DNA of 64,000 nucleotides, from assembly GCA_013339895.1 (NCBI GenBank), contig JABACO010000007.1, positions 1,482,929 to 1,546,928 on the forward strand, in the 5' to 3' direction. Position 1 is the first letter of the stretch; each line of letters starts with the position of its first letter. Positions 21,686 to 42,034 of the stretch are shown piece by piece. Position numbers and translations under genes: made by a program. The notes beneath the pieces are model-generated. The model searched no databases and was not told the origin of the DNA. It saw only the letters and a list, made by a program, of their open reading frames with translations. Source of the DNA: Ephydatia muelleri. Its lineage: Eukaryota > Porifera > Demospongiae > Spongillida > Spongillidae.

Positions 21686-22050
21686 CTTTAGTGTTTCGCA
21701 AGAATACTACTAGTGTCTAGAACGCTATCCAACAACAAATAGGGAACCTAATGAGCCGAGGCCCGTCATCCCCATTGGGGAGATCAAGAACTAAAGGGGA
21801 GGGGGTATACTCCTACCGGACGATGACTGAAGTCTGCTCGTCGTCCTCGCCCTTTCCTCTTCCAACGCCTTCTCCACCATGGTTTGGACCATTCTCTGCA
21901 GTTCCGCCTCGTCAGTCATTTCACAACAAAAAAAAAAAGAATCACCACCCAAGTGTGTCCTCGCACGCCACGTGGTATTTCTTCTATCGGACTGCGCATG
22001 CGTTAGGTACCTCCCACATTAACCTAGGTTAACTCGTTAACCTTCATTTA

Positions 22051-22440
22051 AAACCATGTAAAATAGACCTGTGATGATGTCTAGAGAGGCTGGGGTATGT
22101 CTAGGAGGGGAATGAGACTGGTCTATAGTGGTAAAAAGTTCTAGGCTTGTGTATGGGTGTTTAAATGTCTGTTCGGGGTAGGGAGGAGGTTAGGGTATGT
22201 TGTGCTGTCTGTATATGGGAAAATTATCCACTAGCCTCTCCTGATTCTCACAGACTATCACTTTTGGTCTACTTGTATACGACTGACTGCTACAGGTGTA
22301 CTGATTTACGTCCTCACTAAAATCTACGAGGTGAGTTTTTAATTCTTTAGTTTGTAGTGATGCTTACTAGGTGGATGTCTAGCTGAACTAAGTAAGGTCA
22401 TTCCATGCTTAATTGTACCACCCTAATCTCTATATCATGT
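22051..22440. repeat. Duplicated host segment, right half of copy 1
   Basis: CATGTAAAATAGAC, GGGGAATGAGACTGGTCTAT, AGTGGTAAAAAGTTCTAGGC and further blocks match 25268-25650 in order, including TTAATTGTAC near the end. In copy 2 the two halves are contiguous, which gives the pre-insertion site of the PAT/Ngaro-type element. Confidence 0.8.
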
Positions 22441-22665
22441 ACCCTACTCATGGCCACCCTTCTCTGCCCTCATGGCCACCTTCTCTGCACTCATGGTCAC
22501 CTTCTCTGCACTCATAGCCACCTTCTCTGCACTCATGGTCACCTTCTCTGCACTCATGGCCACCCTTCTCTGCACTCATGGTCACCTTCTCTGCACCCTT
22601 CTCTGCACTCATGGCCACCTTTCTCTGCACTCATGGTCACCTGTCTCTGCACTCATGGTCACCCA
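22441..22665. repeat. Minisatellite, about 21-bp unit
   Basis: Tandem CTCTGCACTCATGGTCACCTT units, about ten copies with small indels, directly after the host-segment copy. Confidence 0.92.
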
Positions 22666-23421
22666 CTTGAGTCATACGATTGACAATATAAGGCAGATGA
22701 GTGTTAATACATTGATGCCATAGGTGGGGAGCGGGATTCAAGTACTTTTGGTTTTTTGTGCATGTTGCAGTGCATATTAAATAACCTAACCTTTTCCTTT
22801 TCGCACAGTTGGATTGAGCATTTATTTCTGCTTCATCACTTAGCACTGAACGTTTTCAAAGGTGAGATGGGCTCATGCTAGAACTTTGATAGTGGGTGGC
22901 TTCAGGTATGCAATTTTCATTGAAGTGGGGAAAGAGTTAAAGGGGAACTGGGTAGTCTGCCTGCTGTAGGGGAATGATTGCCACCCCCTATCAAACGTGA
23001 TGGCCAAAGCCTACCAAATGGTTGTATCTCAGGGCACGACATGGATAGTATTCTATTTCCATCATAATTGGTGGGATTTCAATACTAAGTCACTGTCTGT
23101 GGGTGTGTATTTGACATTCAACCTCCTAGTCCCTTGATTAGTTTTACCTAGGTATTTATGTTGTAGTGCATTGTGTGTTTGGTCTCTTGTATTTGTTTGG
23201 CTGTGTCTGTACCAGGTCCAGTGACATCTTGATTGTGTGTCAAATAGCCCTTAATCCCTAGAGAGAGTTTGTATAGGTTCTGTGGTTTGCCACAAAGATA
23301 TTCTTGTGTGCATAATAGTATGTTTACCTGTTTAGTGGAGGAATAAGAATAATGGATGGTATCTATTTGTCCACTTTGTGAATTGCATGGCATCATCTAC
23401 TTTGTTTTTACTACTCCTATA
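22666..23421. other. No gene recognised
   Basis: Unique AT-rich sequence without a supported reading frame or clear repeat. Confidence 0.4.
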
Positions 23422-23693
23422 TACCGTAAAGTACCATGAATAAGCTCCCCACCCCTCTGTCCCCCAACAATAGAAAAATGGCTCTTGTTTAAATGTCTGT
23501 ATTTATGTAATCGCGAATGATTCTGTGTAACTTTATTCATAATCATAATCATGTACAGGTACCATTTTGTTTCTGAAATGCTGAATACGTTTGAGACTTT
23601 CGAGGATAAGGAGATGCGCACGTTTAAACATGAGCCATTTTTTATTGTTGGGGGTGTAGTGGGGGGGGAGCTTATTTGTGGTACTTTACGGTA
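23422..23693. mobile_element. MITE with about 70-bp TIRs (TACCGTAAAGTACC...)
   Basis: TACCGTAAAGTACCATGAAT at 23422 and GGTACTTTACGGTA ending at 23693 begin inverted repeats that include CCCCCAACAATA/TATTGTTGGGGG and GGCTC/GAGCC. Flanking TA on the left is compatible with a TA target site. There is no coding capacity. Confidence 0.85.
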
Positions 23694-23964
23694 TTAATGA
23701 ACGTAAATGGTACTAAATTTAGTGTGCTTACATTTCAACTTTTAATTGAAACTTTGAGCAGATTTACCTCAAATTGTAATGTATGCTGAATTAGGCATCA
23801 AAATAAAGCGATTTCCACAGAACCATCGAGGAAGTATATAGAAATGTGGTAGTTCGGTGAAGCAGCTATATCAAGGCCCATGCATAGATAGATAGTATTT
23901 TTTTAATCTGTGATATTGGGATTAAGTATTTATATGATTTTATCGCTACGTAGAACTTGAATAT

Positions 23965-24845
23965 AAAACCATTAATTCTTGTTATTCCATATTTTGGACT
24001 CATTTCGGTACCGCATTGATTTTTTTGTCTATAGTCTGGTTTCTATGGGGCTTGCGGTACGAACAGCAATTTTTCGCACCTTTAAACTGTGTTCCGCTTT
24101 TTAACTACACCTTTCTGAAGTTGTTACCCTACTTTCACCATTTTTTACATGGCTTGTGCGGTTGCTAAAGTAATCACAGCGCAATGACGAGGCATAAGCT
24201 TTGGGGTCCTAGCGCTTCTCTCGCACAAGGGTACGCACAGCAAGGAGAATGTCAATCGACTTGGGTACATGTGCTGTTGTTTAGGAAGACGATTGGTGGG
24301 TGGCATGGCTAAATGAATCTCCAGCTGATGATGCCAATCACGATACACCAGCCCGACTTTATTTGCTGAATAACCGAGTAATGCAGCTACCCGCTGTTGG
24401 TAGTGTCCCTTTAGCTTCTGTTCTGAGTCTTCCAACAGTTCCTTGGAATCTCTGGCTTGCAGCGAGTGGTATGCGATGAGAATATCTAGCTTTTGTTCCA
24501 ATGTAAGGGTGCGAGGCCTTTTGCTCTTCAATACTGGGATCGTAGTCTCCAGGTATCTCAACTGTAAAGAGCTCACGTTCTCACTAGAAACAGCCATATT
24601 TAATTGATTACGTGCATGTAGCAAAACATATGGGCCTAAAGTGTTGATGGTTGCTTTAGCAACCGCAGATTGATACAAGCCACGTAAAAAAAAAGATGAA
24701 AGTAGGGTAACAACTTCAGAAAGGTGTAGTTAAAGAGCGGAACACAGTTAAAATTGCTGTTTGTACATTAAGCCCCATAAAAACCGACTATAGCAAAAAA
24801 AATATTCAATGCGGTACCGAAATAAAAAGAATTAATGATTTTTTA
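23965..24845. mobile_element. TIR element of about 0.88 kb with one ORF
   Basis: Terminal inverted repeats of about 150 bp with small indels: ATTAATTCTT outermost, then ATTTCGGTACCGCATTGA, CTATGGGGCTT-type, GTAGTTAAA and AGTAGGGTAACAACTTC motifs mirrored at the right side. The interior is almost entirely a single minus-strand ORF (24145-24678). It lies just before host-segment copy 2. Confidence 0.8.
24145..24678 (-). CDS. ORF within the TIR element, HTH-like, unrecognised
   Basis: A 177-residue frame that starts inside the right TIR. The central part (RTLTLEQKLDILIAYHSLQA, then QQRVAALLGYSANKVGLVYR) looks like a helix-turn-helix DNA-binding segment, as found at the N-terminus of transposases. 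No DDE/D residues or nuclease motif follow. It may be a truncated transposase or a captured host exon. The first ATG at 24678 is used; the ATG after NQLN could also serve. Confidence 0.45.
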   Translation of the reverse strand: MYQSAVAKATINTLGPYVLLHARNQLNMAVSSENVSSLQLRYLETTIPVLKSKRPRTLTLEQKLDILIAYHSLQARDSKELLEDSEQKLKGHYQQRVAALLGYSANKVGLVYRDWHHQLEIHLAMPPTNRLPKQQHMYPSRLTFSLLCVPLCERSARTPKLMPRHCAVITLATAQAM

Positions 24846-24869
24846 AAATCTTGACTAGGATGAAAATTG

Positions 24870-25660
24870 ATTTTGTAAATATTTTCTGGTGATTTATTTG
24901 TTTAGTCTTTCATGTACAAGTTGTGCAGATCCTTTGTTTGCGTCTTGAGCTACTGGTTCATTGTTCCTATCCGAAGAGTATTTATTGCTGGTGCTGGTTG
25001 ACTGCAGGTCCTCTGTCTAGCTATCAAGTTACAAGTGATATAAAAGGTAATGTGGTTCTCAATAACAAGCACCATAATATTATTTGTGTTTTGTGAGTCT
25101 CATTAATGTATAATTTGCCTGTCCTGTTGTTATAATAGACCACTGGTTTCTCTGTTCAGTCTAAAGGTTGCTGGTTCTTGTGTTTCTGTATCGTGACTAC
25201 TGGTTTCTTGGTTCAGTCAGAAGGTTCTGGTTCCTCTGTTCGACTGCTGTTTTGTCTGTATCTCTTAACATGTAAAATAGACTTGTGATGATGTCTAGGA
25301 GGGGAATGAGACTGGTCTATAGTGGTAAAAAGTTCTAGGCTTGTGTATGGATACACATTCAAATGTCTAAAGGGAGAAGGTTAGGGTATGTTGTGGTGTT
25401 TGTATATGGGATGTGTGTTAAATAAATTATCCGCTATCCTCTCCTGATTCTCACAGACTCCCGCTGTTGGTGTTTGTTTATACTTGTATACGATTGGCTG
25501 CTACTGGTTTACTGATTTAGTCCTTTCTTGGTCCTCACTATAAACTACAAGGTGAGTTTAGTTTGTAGTGATGGTTGCTAGGTGTGTTGTTATACATGTC
25601 TATTGAACTCATAAAGGTCATTCATGCTTAATTGTACAACCAGCTAATCTCAAATAGAAG
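24870..25660. repeat. Duplicated host segment, copy 2 (uninterrupted)
   Basis: Aligns with 17539-17938 plus 22051-22440. The junction reads TGTCTGTATCTCTTAACATG, i.e. without the 4.1-kb element. Copy 2 runs directly into the upstream region of the crinkler-like gene, so copy 1 may be the upstream part of a lost paralogue. Confidence 0.8.
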
Positions 25661-26101
25661 TACATCATGTACCCTCCCTTGGTAACACACAAAATCAAGA
25701 GCCGCACGCTCAATGTATGTGTTTGAGTTAAACTCTATACCATGATTTGGTAATTGAAGGATTTTTGATGCGTACGTTGATTTAGTCAAATAATGATTGT
25801 GAGAGTAAATATTTGCATCAACCAATTGAAAGTATCTCACTGCATGACTTGTACAGAGCTCTGCTACACGAGCAAAAGGTTTGTCATAGAAGTGCTACTC
25901 ATTGAGGTATAATTATTGCTGAATTCTTGGTGTTAAGGCAGTGTCTTCATCATGGACCTTGTGACTTCTGGTTGCATATTGAACAATGTTAACAAGTTAT
26001 AAGGTGGAAAGTAATAGCACTGTTATGCTATTGTTTCCCACATGTCTACACTATGTGCATTAGCCTACACTATGTACATAAGCCTACCCTTCCTTTTAGA
26101 G

Positions 26102-34585
<8,484 letters not shown>

Positions 34586-34849
34586 TGTAATTTTTTTTGC
34601 TGTGATGTCAATTTCGCTATGTATTTATTTGTACATGTGTTTTCATTACCTCATAATATTAGCTATGGTGGTTAGGATGTAGTGAGATTGATGGCAAGTG
34701 TGAAGGTGTGATGGTCAGAATGTGGACAATAAGTTGTATAATTAGAATTACGAATTTTTATTGCACTAATCGTAATATGTTGCAGTCGTATTTTTCTTTG
34801 AAAAATTCAGCTGTACATCAGTGGTCGGTCATCTTGCATTTTATTGAAT

Positions 34850-34855
34850 AATAAA
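34850..34855 (+). terminator. Polyadenylation signal, crinkler-like gene
   Basis: AATAAA 265 nt after the stop codon. The GGGACAG foldback element begins immediately after it, so real cleavage may now fall inside the element. Confidence 0.45.
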
Positions 34856-35677
34856 TGGGACAGTTCACGAGAAAATTGCACCACTCATATATTATAAAAA
34901 TGTTATAAAAATGCATCACGTTTGCATCGCTATAACTTCCCAACGATTAACGCTATCGACATCCTATTTTCACCACTTCATACTACACCATTTCTCTACA
35001 GTAAAATGCATTTTGGAGTCTTGGACTATATCCGTGCCGACGTTCCTACGTGCGATACCCCCTGGGGTTCAAAACTACCATATCTTCGTGTAGGAGTAAT
35101 CAAATCGCTTCAAATTCGGTTTGTAGGTGGAGAGGTCCTATATCTATCTATTTGTTCTGTTCGTTAATTTTTATGCAATCCGTTACGGAGATACAGTTGA
35201 ACAAACTACGTGCACATTTTCGCGCTCGTTTCGCGCCAATGATTTGGGCAAATTGCGCTCCGCTCAATGTATGGGGAGGCGGGGATTATTACATTGGCGC
35301 GAATCAAGCGGGAAAACGTGCACGTAGTTTATTCAACTGTATCTCCGTAACAGATGGCATAAAAATTAACGAACAGAACAAATAGATAGATATCGGACCT
35401 TTCTACCTACATACCGAATTTGAAGCGATTTGACCGCTCCTACACAAAGATATGGTAGTTTTGAACCCCAGGGGGTATCGCACGTAGGAACGTCGGCACG
35501 GATATAGTCCAAGACTCCAAAATGCATTTTACTGTAGAGAAATGGTGTAGTATGAAGTGGTGAAAATAGGATGTCGATAGCGTTAATCGTTGGGAAGTTA
35601 TAGCGATGCAAACGTGATGCATTTTTATAACATTTTTATAATATATGAGTGGTGCAATTTTCTCGTGAACTGTCCCA
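34856..35677. mobile_element. 0.82-kb foldback element, GGGACAG family, long member
   Basis: Arms of about 388 bp (34856-35243 and 35290-35677) with a roughly 46-bp unique centre; outer end TGGGACAGTTCACGAGAAAA. Arms differ at only a few positions. Blocks such as CGCTATAACTTCCCAACG and ACGCTATCGAC are shared with the short element at 57481-57728. No ORF. Confidence 0.9.
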
Positions 35678-35766
35678 AATATCGTAAAATTCTAAAAATC
35701 GATATAAATGTATGCTGTTTATCCCGATGCGCCTTTGAGTATAGCTGGATAAATTTGTTCACCCCT

Positions 35767-35791
35767 CCCCCCCCCCCCCCCCCCCCCCCCC
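35767..35791. repeat. Poly-C run, 25 nt
   Basis: Homopolymer C about 90 bp right of the foldback element. Confidence 0.95.
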
Positions 35792-36179
35792 ATGTGCATC
35801 CCCCTCGAAACTTGCCACTGCACAAGCGAGCCAGTCATGGTGCTATAACTCCATCTGTTGATCATCGATGTTAACTAGGGTAGGTGTGGGTAAGGTCCCT
35901 CCAAATGTGGGGGCATCACTACATACACACAGAAGTACATATTAGAGCCACTGGTTATGAACTCCCTAATACGGATTTAATAAAGGGACCCACCCCCCCT
36001 ACCTTCCTCAAAATCAGCATGAGTATAAATTGAGTTTGAGTGTACATGATATAAGTACTATATTGTACCCTAGGTATGTAATGTTTAGAAGATAAATGCC
36101 TAACATGTGTCATGAAAGTTCTCATTTACATGTACGACCAACTATTCATGACTACCAACTATATGTTCTCTTCTTCGTT

Positions 36180-36420
36180 GGTACTGTGGGCCTCCTCCCT
36201 GTACTGTTGGTCTGATTTCTATACTGTTGGCCTTCTCCCTATACTGTTGGTCTTCTCCCTATACTCTTGGCCTCCCCATACAGTTGGTCTTATTCCTATA
36301 CTTTTGGTCATCTTCTCCCTACTGTTGGTTTCTCCCTATACTGTTGGCCTTCTCCCTATTCTGTTGGTCTTCTCCCTATACTGTTGGTCTTCTCCCTATA
36401 CTGTTAGCCTTCTTACCATC
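36180..36420. repeat. Minisatellite, about 20-bp unit
   Basis: Imperfect tandem CTGTTGGTCTTCTCCCTATA units, about 11-12 copies with short deletions. Confidence 0.88.
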
Positions 36421-36784
36421 TTAACAAGAGGTAAGCTGTTTATTGGCACGATTATCGGATGCTCCTTTACCGTGATATTGGTGATTTATTTGCACTAGCT
36501 TGACTTACTGGTTATAAAAACACACTTTCTGTGTAGTGTTGCATGTTGATCAATGCATCGGCATGTTGTAAATAATAACTTTTAATAACTACTGATTAAT
36601 AACTTGACTATAACTATCACTAGGTGAAAAAGTACATTTACATCTCATTTACTATATTGTACATTTGTTGTAAATCTGTTGGGACACATTTACTAACATA
36701 TTCGCAGTCTTGTAAATATGTTACACATTTGCCATTATATTTACTTCACATTTACTACCCTGGAACTTTCAAATGTATTTGCAA

Positions 36785-37117
36785 TACATTTACGTTGCAT
36801 ATATATACAAGGCTAGCAAATGTGCAAGGATATGCTCTAATTATACAAGCGCTTATAATACAAGTAGGAAGCTATCTCGATCTTTACATTTACGTTGCAT
36901 TTATATCATCAGTAATATTTACAAGGCTAGCAAATGTGCAAGAATATGCCGCTCTAATTATACAAGCGCTTATAATACAAGTAGGAAGCTATCTCGATCT
37001 TTTACATTTACGTTGCATATATATCATCAGTAATATTTACAAGGCTAGCAAATGTGCAAGGATATGCTCTAATTATACAAGCGCTTATAATACAAGTAGG
37101 AAGCTATCTCGATCTTA
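36785..37117. repeat. Tandem repeat, three units of about 95-120 bp
   Basis: Each unit contains TTTACGTTGCATWTATATCA, ACAAGGCTAGCAAATGTGCA and TACAAGTAGGAAGCTATCTC. The second unit has a 2-nt insertion relative to the others (ATATGCCGCTC versus ATATGCTC). Confidence 0.92.
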
Positions 37118-37321
37118 AAATGTGGACATCACGACATTGGATTAACACCATCAAATCTTTTGCGTCGATCTATCCACTTGAGGTACACTAGTTCGATCCT
37201 AACATTAGCTTTAACACATTAGGCGCGCGCATACTCACACGTACGGCAGGCTCGCGCACGCACACATATATTAATTAACGTTGCGCTGATAGCGACCGTG
37301 TGTGCGAATATGAACGCCTTT

Positions 37322-37613
37322 CCCTTCTGTTGGGGCAATAACAGTGACCATGCTCACAGAATGTGCTAATGTGAGCGATATCCGATATGAGTTTAGCCTT
37401 GTATCCATGGTGTTTGGTGTTTATTTGTCATTGAATTAGAATATCACCTGGAACTAGATGTGACTTCAGACTGCCCTTCTGTTGGGGCAATGACAGTGAC
37501 CATGCTCACAGATGTGCTAATGTGAGTAATATCTGATATGAGGTTAGCCTTGTATCCATGGTGTTTGGTGTTTAGTTGTCATTGAATTAGAATATCACCT
37601 GGAACTAGATGTG
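37322..37613. repeat. Tandem duplication, two units of about 141 bp
   Basis: 37322-37462 and 37474-37613 both run from CCCTTCTGTTGGGGCAAT through ATCCATGGTGTTTGGTG to GGAACTAGATGTG, with few substitutions. Confidence 0.9.
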
Positions 37614-37619
37614 GCTTCA

Positions 37620-39940
37620 TGGTGTCTAGTTGTCATTGATCATGAATTAGAATATGACCTGGATGTGCCCTATGCTTCTGACATCCTTGTGATGTGTGGT
37701 TAGTTCACTAAGTACTTTATAGGGTTAATGGACTCTGCTGTTATGTGGGTCCATGGATGTGGTCAGTGAGTGGGGAGTTGTTGATTGGAGCAAGTTAGAT
37801 GTGTTGTGCTGTTTTGTAAAAGTGCAGCTGCCATGAACTTGTTTATACATGTACATGAGTTGTGTTCATGCCCATGTATGGAATGGCCTAGTGCCAACAG
37901 CTCCTCCCACTTTGAAAAGCTTTGTGTAGCTATGCTTTACTTCCCCTCCTCTTTTGTTAGTGCCTCTGAACTCCTCATACCCTATCCTAAATGACGTTTG
38001 ATTTTTTTTTCACTCACAATTTCAAATCCACTGTATTTTAGTAATACATGAGTTGACAGCTTTAATCATTACAACTGGAAAAATTCATACATGATTGAAA
38101 TCATATTTATGACACTGTCCATTGTGTACTTACATGTATGTAATTATAAAAAAACCTGTTGTAGTGGGCAGATATAAAGAACGCTTTCATCATTTAGCTT
38201 TGTACTTGCTGCAACAAACTGAGTGTATTCTTTGTACTGGTAAGAATGATGCTGGGCCAAATGGTTCATACAGATTAGCGCACCACACTTGTGATGGATG
38301 TAGCATGATGACTCTGGTAGTGTTGATACCATTTGACAAATGCAAAAATATGTGATTTTGTGTTTCCAAGCATGGTGTAATTGTGTTGAAAATAATTCAT
38401 AACATGGCCTGGGTGAAGTTCTTCTGTAGTTTTGTCCACATGACCATCTTTACCACACCATGCTGCAAGGATGTAGCATGATCTTTTGGAACGGCTTCCT
38501 ATTGATCCATACACTGTTTCCATTTTTGATGTATGTGTATGACATAGCACGAAATGAAAAATATGTGTTAATAACTTCCTGTTTGTAGGAGCTACGTTCT
38601 GATTATTAAGTACTAGTACTTTTAACATTAGTATATACTCATATCCAGACCTACAGTAGGGTTTCGTATACTGGATGTAATAAGTGATGACTATTCATGG
38701 GATGACCACTGTACATGCTGAATGCTAATGAGTACGTGCTAATGAATCACGGGACCATAGTTCACTAAGTTTTGGATATAAAGTGTGTGCGATATCATAT
38801 TTGTGGGTACAGCTGGCAATTCTGTTACATGGATACTGATTGTATGTGGCATATGATGGTGTTGTCATGGTATTGTGTACAACATCTGCGGATTGCTCAT
38901 TGAGAGAGCATCTCCGTAACCAGCCACCCTCAGTTGTCTCAACAAGTGATGGTGTCCCTTTATGATGTGGGGGAGATGGAATTCTACCTTCCCCTGGATG
39001 GTCATGGATACTGATTGTGTCTGGACCTGGATAACACCGCATGGCCCTCCTTCACCATGTATATTCCCTCTGAGAAACTTTGAACCATTTATATCGTAAC
39101 CAAAGCAACAGAGAATCCTGCCTATTATTAGCCCAACCCTAGTACCACATATTAAACACGATTCGGCCATATCGCAATAAAACCACTAGAGGTCACATGA
39201 CATTATGTAAACTGTAATCTGATTGGGTCTGCTGGAATTAGTGTCGGAATAAATAATTAGTGGCCGATGTCCCCAGATGTACTACTCGTGCTAGTCCCCA
39301 GTCCACGTCATAGTACGGTACATCGAAGTACGTCTGGCTTGCGAGACTAGTACCACACCAGAATGCCTACACACTGTTTAGGGACAAGATGAATGAACAG
39401 CTGACCTACCATTTTTGACGGTACTGTCTCTGATAACGAAAAGCAGCTATTCTCAATTCCTGCACGATTGGGTGGCATGGGCCCAATTGGCCAGAACTGC
39501 CATTCTCACTTGAGTCGAGGAAGAAGTACTCTGAAGCAGCAGCTCTTCACCGAGCCTGATCTTGTTGTATCACACAGCAATTCGGCCGTCCGCACGCGGG
39601 TGATTACAAACTACGCATTCAGTCAGCATCCGTGCATATCACAAAGCGTGCACTCACGATTAACGTAGTCCCATTATTTTTAAAACTTCACCGCCCAATC
39701 CTGTACGGGAATATCATTAAACGGCCATTTAACCTTCTCCTCACGTATGATTGAATTTGAATTCGAATACCTCTTCAACACGCCGAGGCTACAGCTGCAG
39801 TAGAGGACAGGTCCCACGAATTTTTAATTAAGGTATGTGAGGTCAAAAAAGCTAGTTATCTAATGCCTGAAACCGAAAACAATGTGCACTCGTTGTCGCT
39901 CAGGGGTCAGAACAAGGCTATAGCTAGTTGTATGTACTCA
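37620..39940. other. No gene recognised
   Basis: Unique sequence with short open frames only; none has a domain signature or paired splice sites that I can support. Confidence 0.4.
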
Positions 39941-39944
39941 CATT

Positions 39945-40490
39945 AGTCTGAGGCCTCACCACAGTGGTCTTCTTAGGGTGATGTGATTCGGAAGGGTGTG
40001 GCTATCTTCGGTGAGTAATTTGTCTCTAGATCTAATAATGGTATACACACGGAAATGTGTATATCACTCATAATCTGTGGTACATTTCATTGTATGTGAC
40101 GCAAGTATTGCCCAGTAAGCTTCACATTGGTATGAGACATCACCTCAATGGTCTTCTGAGGGTCACGTGATTCTGAAGGGTGTGGCAATCTCAGTTTTTC
40201 ACTTATAATGGTATACATATTGAAGTGAGTATCACAACATTTCATTGTATGTGACACAAGGTTTGTCCAGTAAGCTTCACACTGGTATGAGACATCACCC
40301 CAATGGTCTTCAGAGGGTCACGTGATTCTGAAGGGTGTGGCTATCTCAGGTGAGTCGTTTGTTACTAATAATGATATACATACTGACGTGAGTATCACTG
40401 CATTTCATTGTATGTGACGCAAGGTTTGTCCAGTAAGCTTCACATTGGTATGAGACATCACCCCACTGGTCTTCTAAGGATAAGTGACCT
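39945..40490. repeat. Tandem repeat, about 160-bp unit, about 3.5 copies
   Basis: Each unit contains ACATCACCCCAATGGTCTTC and GTGATTCTGAAGGGTGTGGC; starts near 39945, 40131, 40287 and 40449. The first copy is the most diverged. Confidence 0.88.
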
Positions 40491-40892
40491 ATGCAGCACT
40501 CACTGGAAATGCATCAAGAATCTTTTCACCTATCAGAGTCATGTTAATGAATAGTTTTTCATATTGTTGACTTGGTTCTGAGTACAGTGCTACACAAGTA
40601 TATAACCACACACAATTACACACAAAGTTCATCCACCTGCTGCACAAGGTGTAAGAACGACTCAGAATGGTACGAGCATTAGCTCCAATTAGTGAGTGAC
40701 TGATATTTTTTATGAAGAAATGCATTTCTATTTATTTCTTGGACGATGGTTTATGCTTCAGCTTGCCCTGGAGACTATAATTTATGTTCTGCTGCGTGAT
40801 GTTACTTATTATATGCATCGTATTAAGAGGCGGGGCACGCAAACAATCTATCGCTAGAATGTAGCTCGTTCTCTCGGTGTCTTCATTGGTGC

Positions 40893-41074
40893 CATCCATA
40901 AATTACGTCACTTCGAAGGGTTCCCAGCATGCAGGGTGGTAGCTAGTTGGGCGTAGCCCGACCTTCGCGTACTGGCGGAAGTACGCGAAGGTCGGGCTAC
41001 GCCCAACTAGGTGGTGTGACGATGTTTACACATCAGTATGGGAGGGGTCCATATAGGTGACGTAATTTATGAAC
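40893..41074. mobile_element. Small MITE enclosing a perfect hairpin
   Basis: Outer inverted repeat CATAAATTACGTCAC (40896) and GTGACGTAATTTATG (41057). Inside is a perfect 31-bp-arm hairpin, 40943-41010 (CTAGTTGGGCGTAGCCCGAC outward), with a 6-nt loop. The terminal motif resembles those of common invertebrate DNA transposons, family not determined. Confidence 0.7.
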
Positions 41075-41285
41075 GGCCGCTTGTCATATCATTTATACAA
41101 AGGCTCAGGATTCCAACTCCAACCTCCCATTATGGAAATGTCTTTCAGAATGCCTCACGCTCTCAGCAGGCGAGGTCTGCAATCGCCATGTCATTAGTAA
41201 AGCATCATGACGACGCATGCGGTATGCATTTTATAGCAGCCACGTGAATCACGTGATGATTATTTTCGTCTCGCGTCGGTAAGTA

Positions 41286-41994
41286 TGGCTCCCCAGAATG
41301 TTTATTTTGATAGGATGTATGACCGCTATGGAACACTACATCTTCCACTGTAAGTCAGAGAGGTGCCATTTTATTCCAAAATCGTCAAACGAAAGCCAGA
41401 TGAGTTACCTTTAGCCTACGCTCGTTTTGAATTGAAAGCTTTGCTTGTCAGGAAATTGTGTATTGGGATAACGTTCTGCGAGGCAATTCAGGCAGGTTGT
41501 TGGTTAGAAAGAATGGCCGGCTACGCTACACAGCGAGGTGAGCTGTCAATTACGTGTTTTTGTGTGGCACTTTGTTTGCTTCCAAGGCGTAACGTCGGGA
41601 ACAGAATAATGGTGTTCTCTACTGCATTATGGCAGAAATGTTGGATTCCTTGATCTACCTGAAACATCCTGGCTGAACAAGAGCGCTAAAACGTACGTGA
41701 TGTAACAGCACCTTGTTATTGTTACCCTTTTCCTTTCGCTCAAATGGCGGTGTATTCTACGTGCATTGGGCTATTCCATTATTTAACCGTACACCCGTAC
41801 AGATGACAGTAATTGCAAACGTATACCCCCGGGACACTTTATAAAAACACCCCTGGACAAGCTTGTATTATACCTCTACCCCCCAGGGACAGACTTGTAA
41901 ATGCCCCCTGGACGAGCTTCTGTTTTGCCCCACCCCCCTGGACAATCTTCTATATTGTTCCACTCCCCCCTGGACAAGCTTCTATTATGCCTTC

Positions 41995-42034
<40 letters not shown>

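Larger units (their letters stand above)
17939..22050 (-). mobile_element. PAT/Ngaro-type tyrosine-recombinase retroelement with split direct repeats, RT-deleted
   Basis: Read on the minus strand the order is A1 (22050-21931), ORFs, B1 (18412-18261), A2 (18262-18143), B2 (18090-17939). A1 and A2 are about 120 bp and differ at one base that I can see; B1 and B2 are 152 bp and appear identical. This A1-[ORFs]-B1-A2-B2 layout is the hallmark of PAT and Ngaro elements in the DIRS order. Within it are a gag-like ORF, an RT N-terminal segment and an intact tyrosine recombinase; the RT core and RNase H are absent. Near-identical repeats argue for recent activity, probably mobilised in trans. It has no clear target duplication, as expected for recombinase-mediated insertion. 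Confidence 0.88.

Noticed and set aside
21177-21713. Plus-strand 178-codon frame over the 60-bp array
   Set aside because: Antisense to the PAT/Ngaro-type element and made entirely of repeat units.
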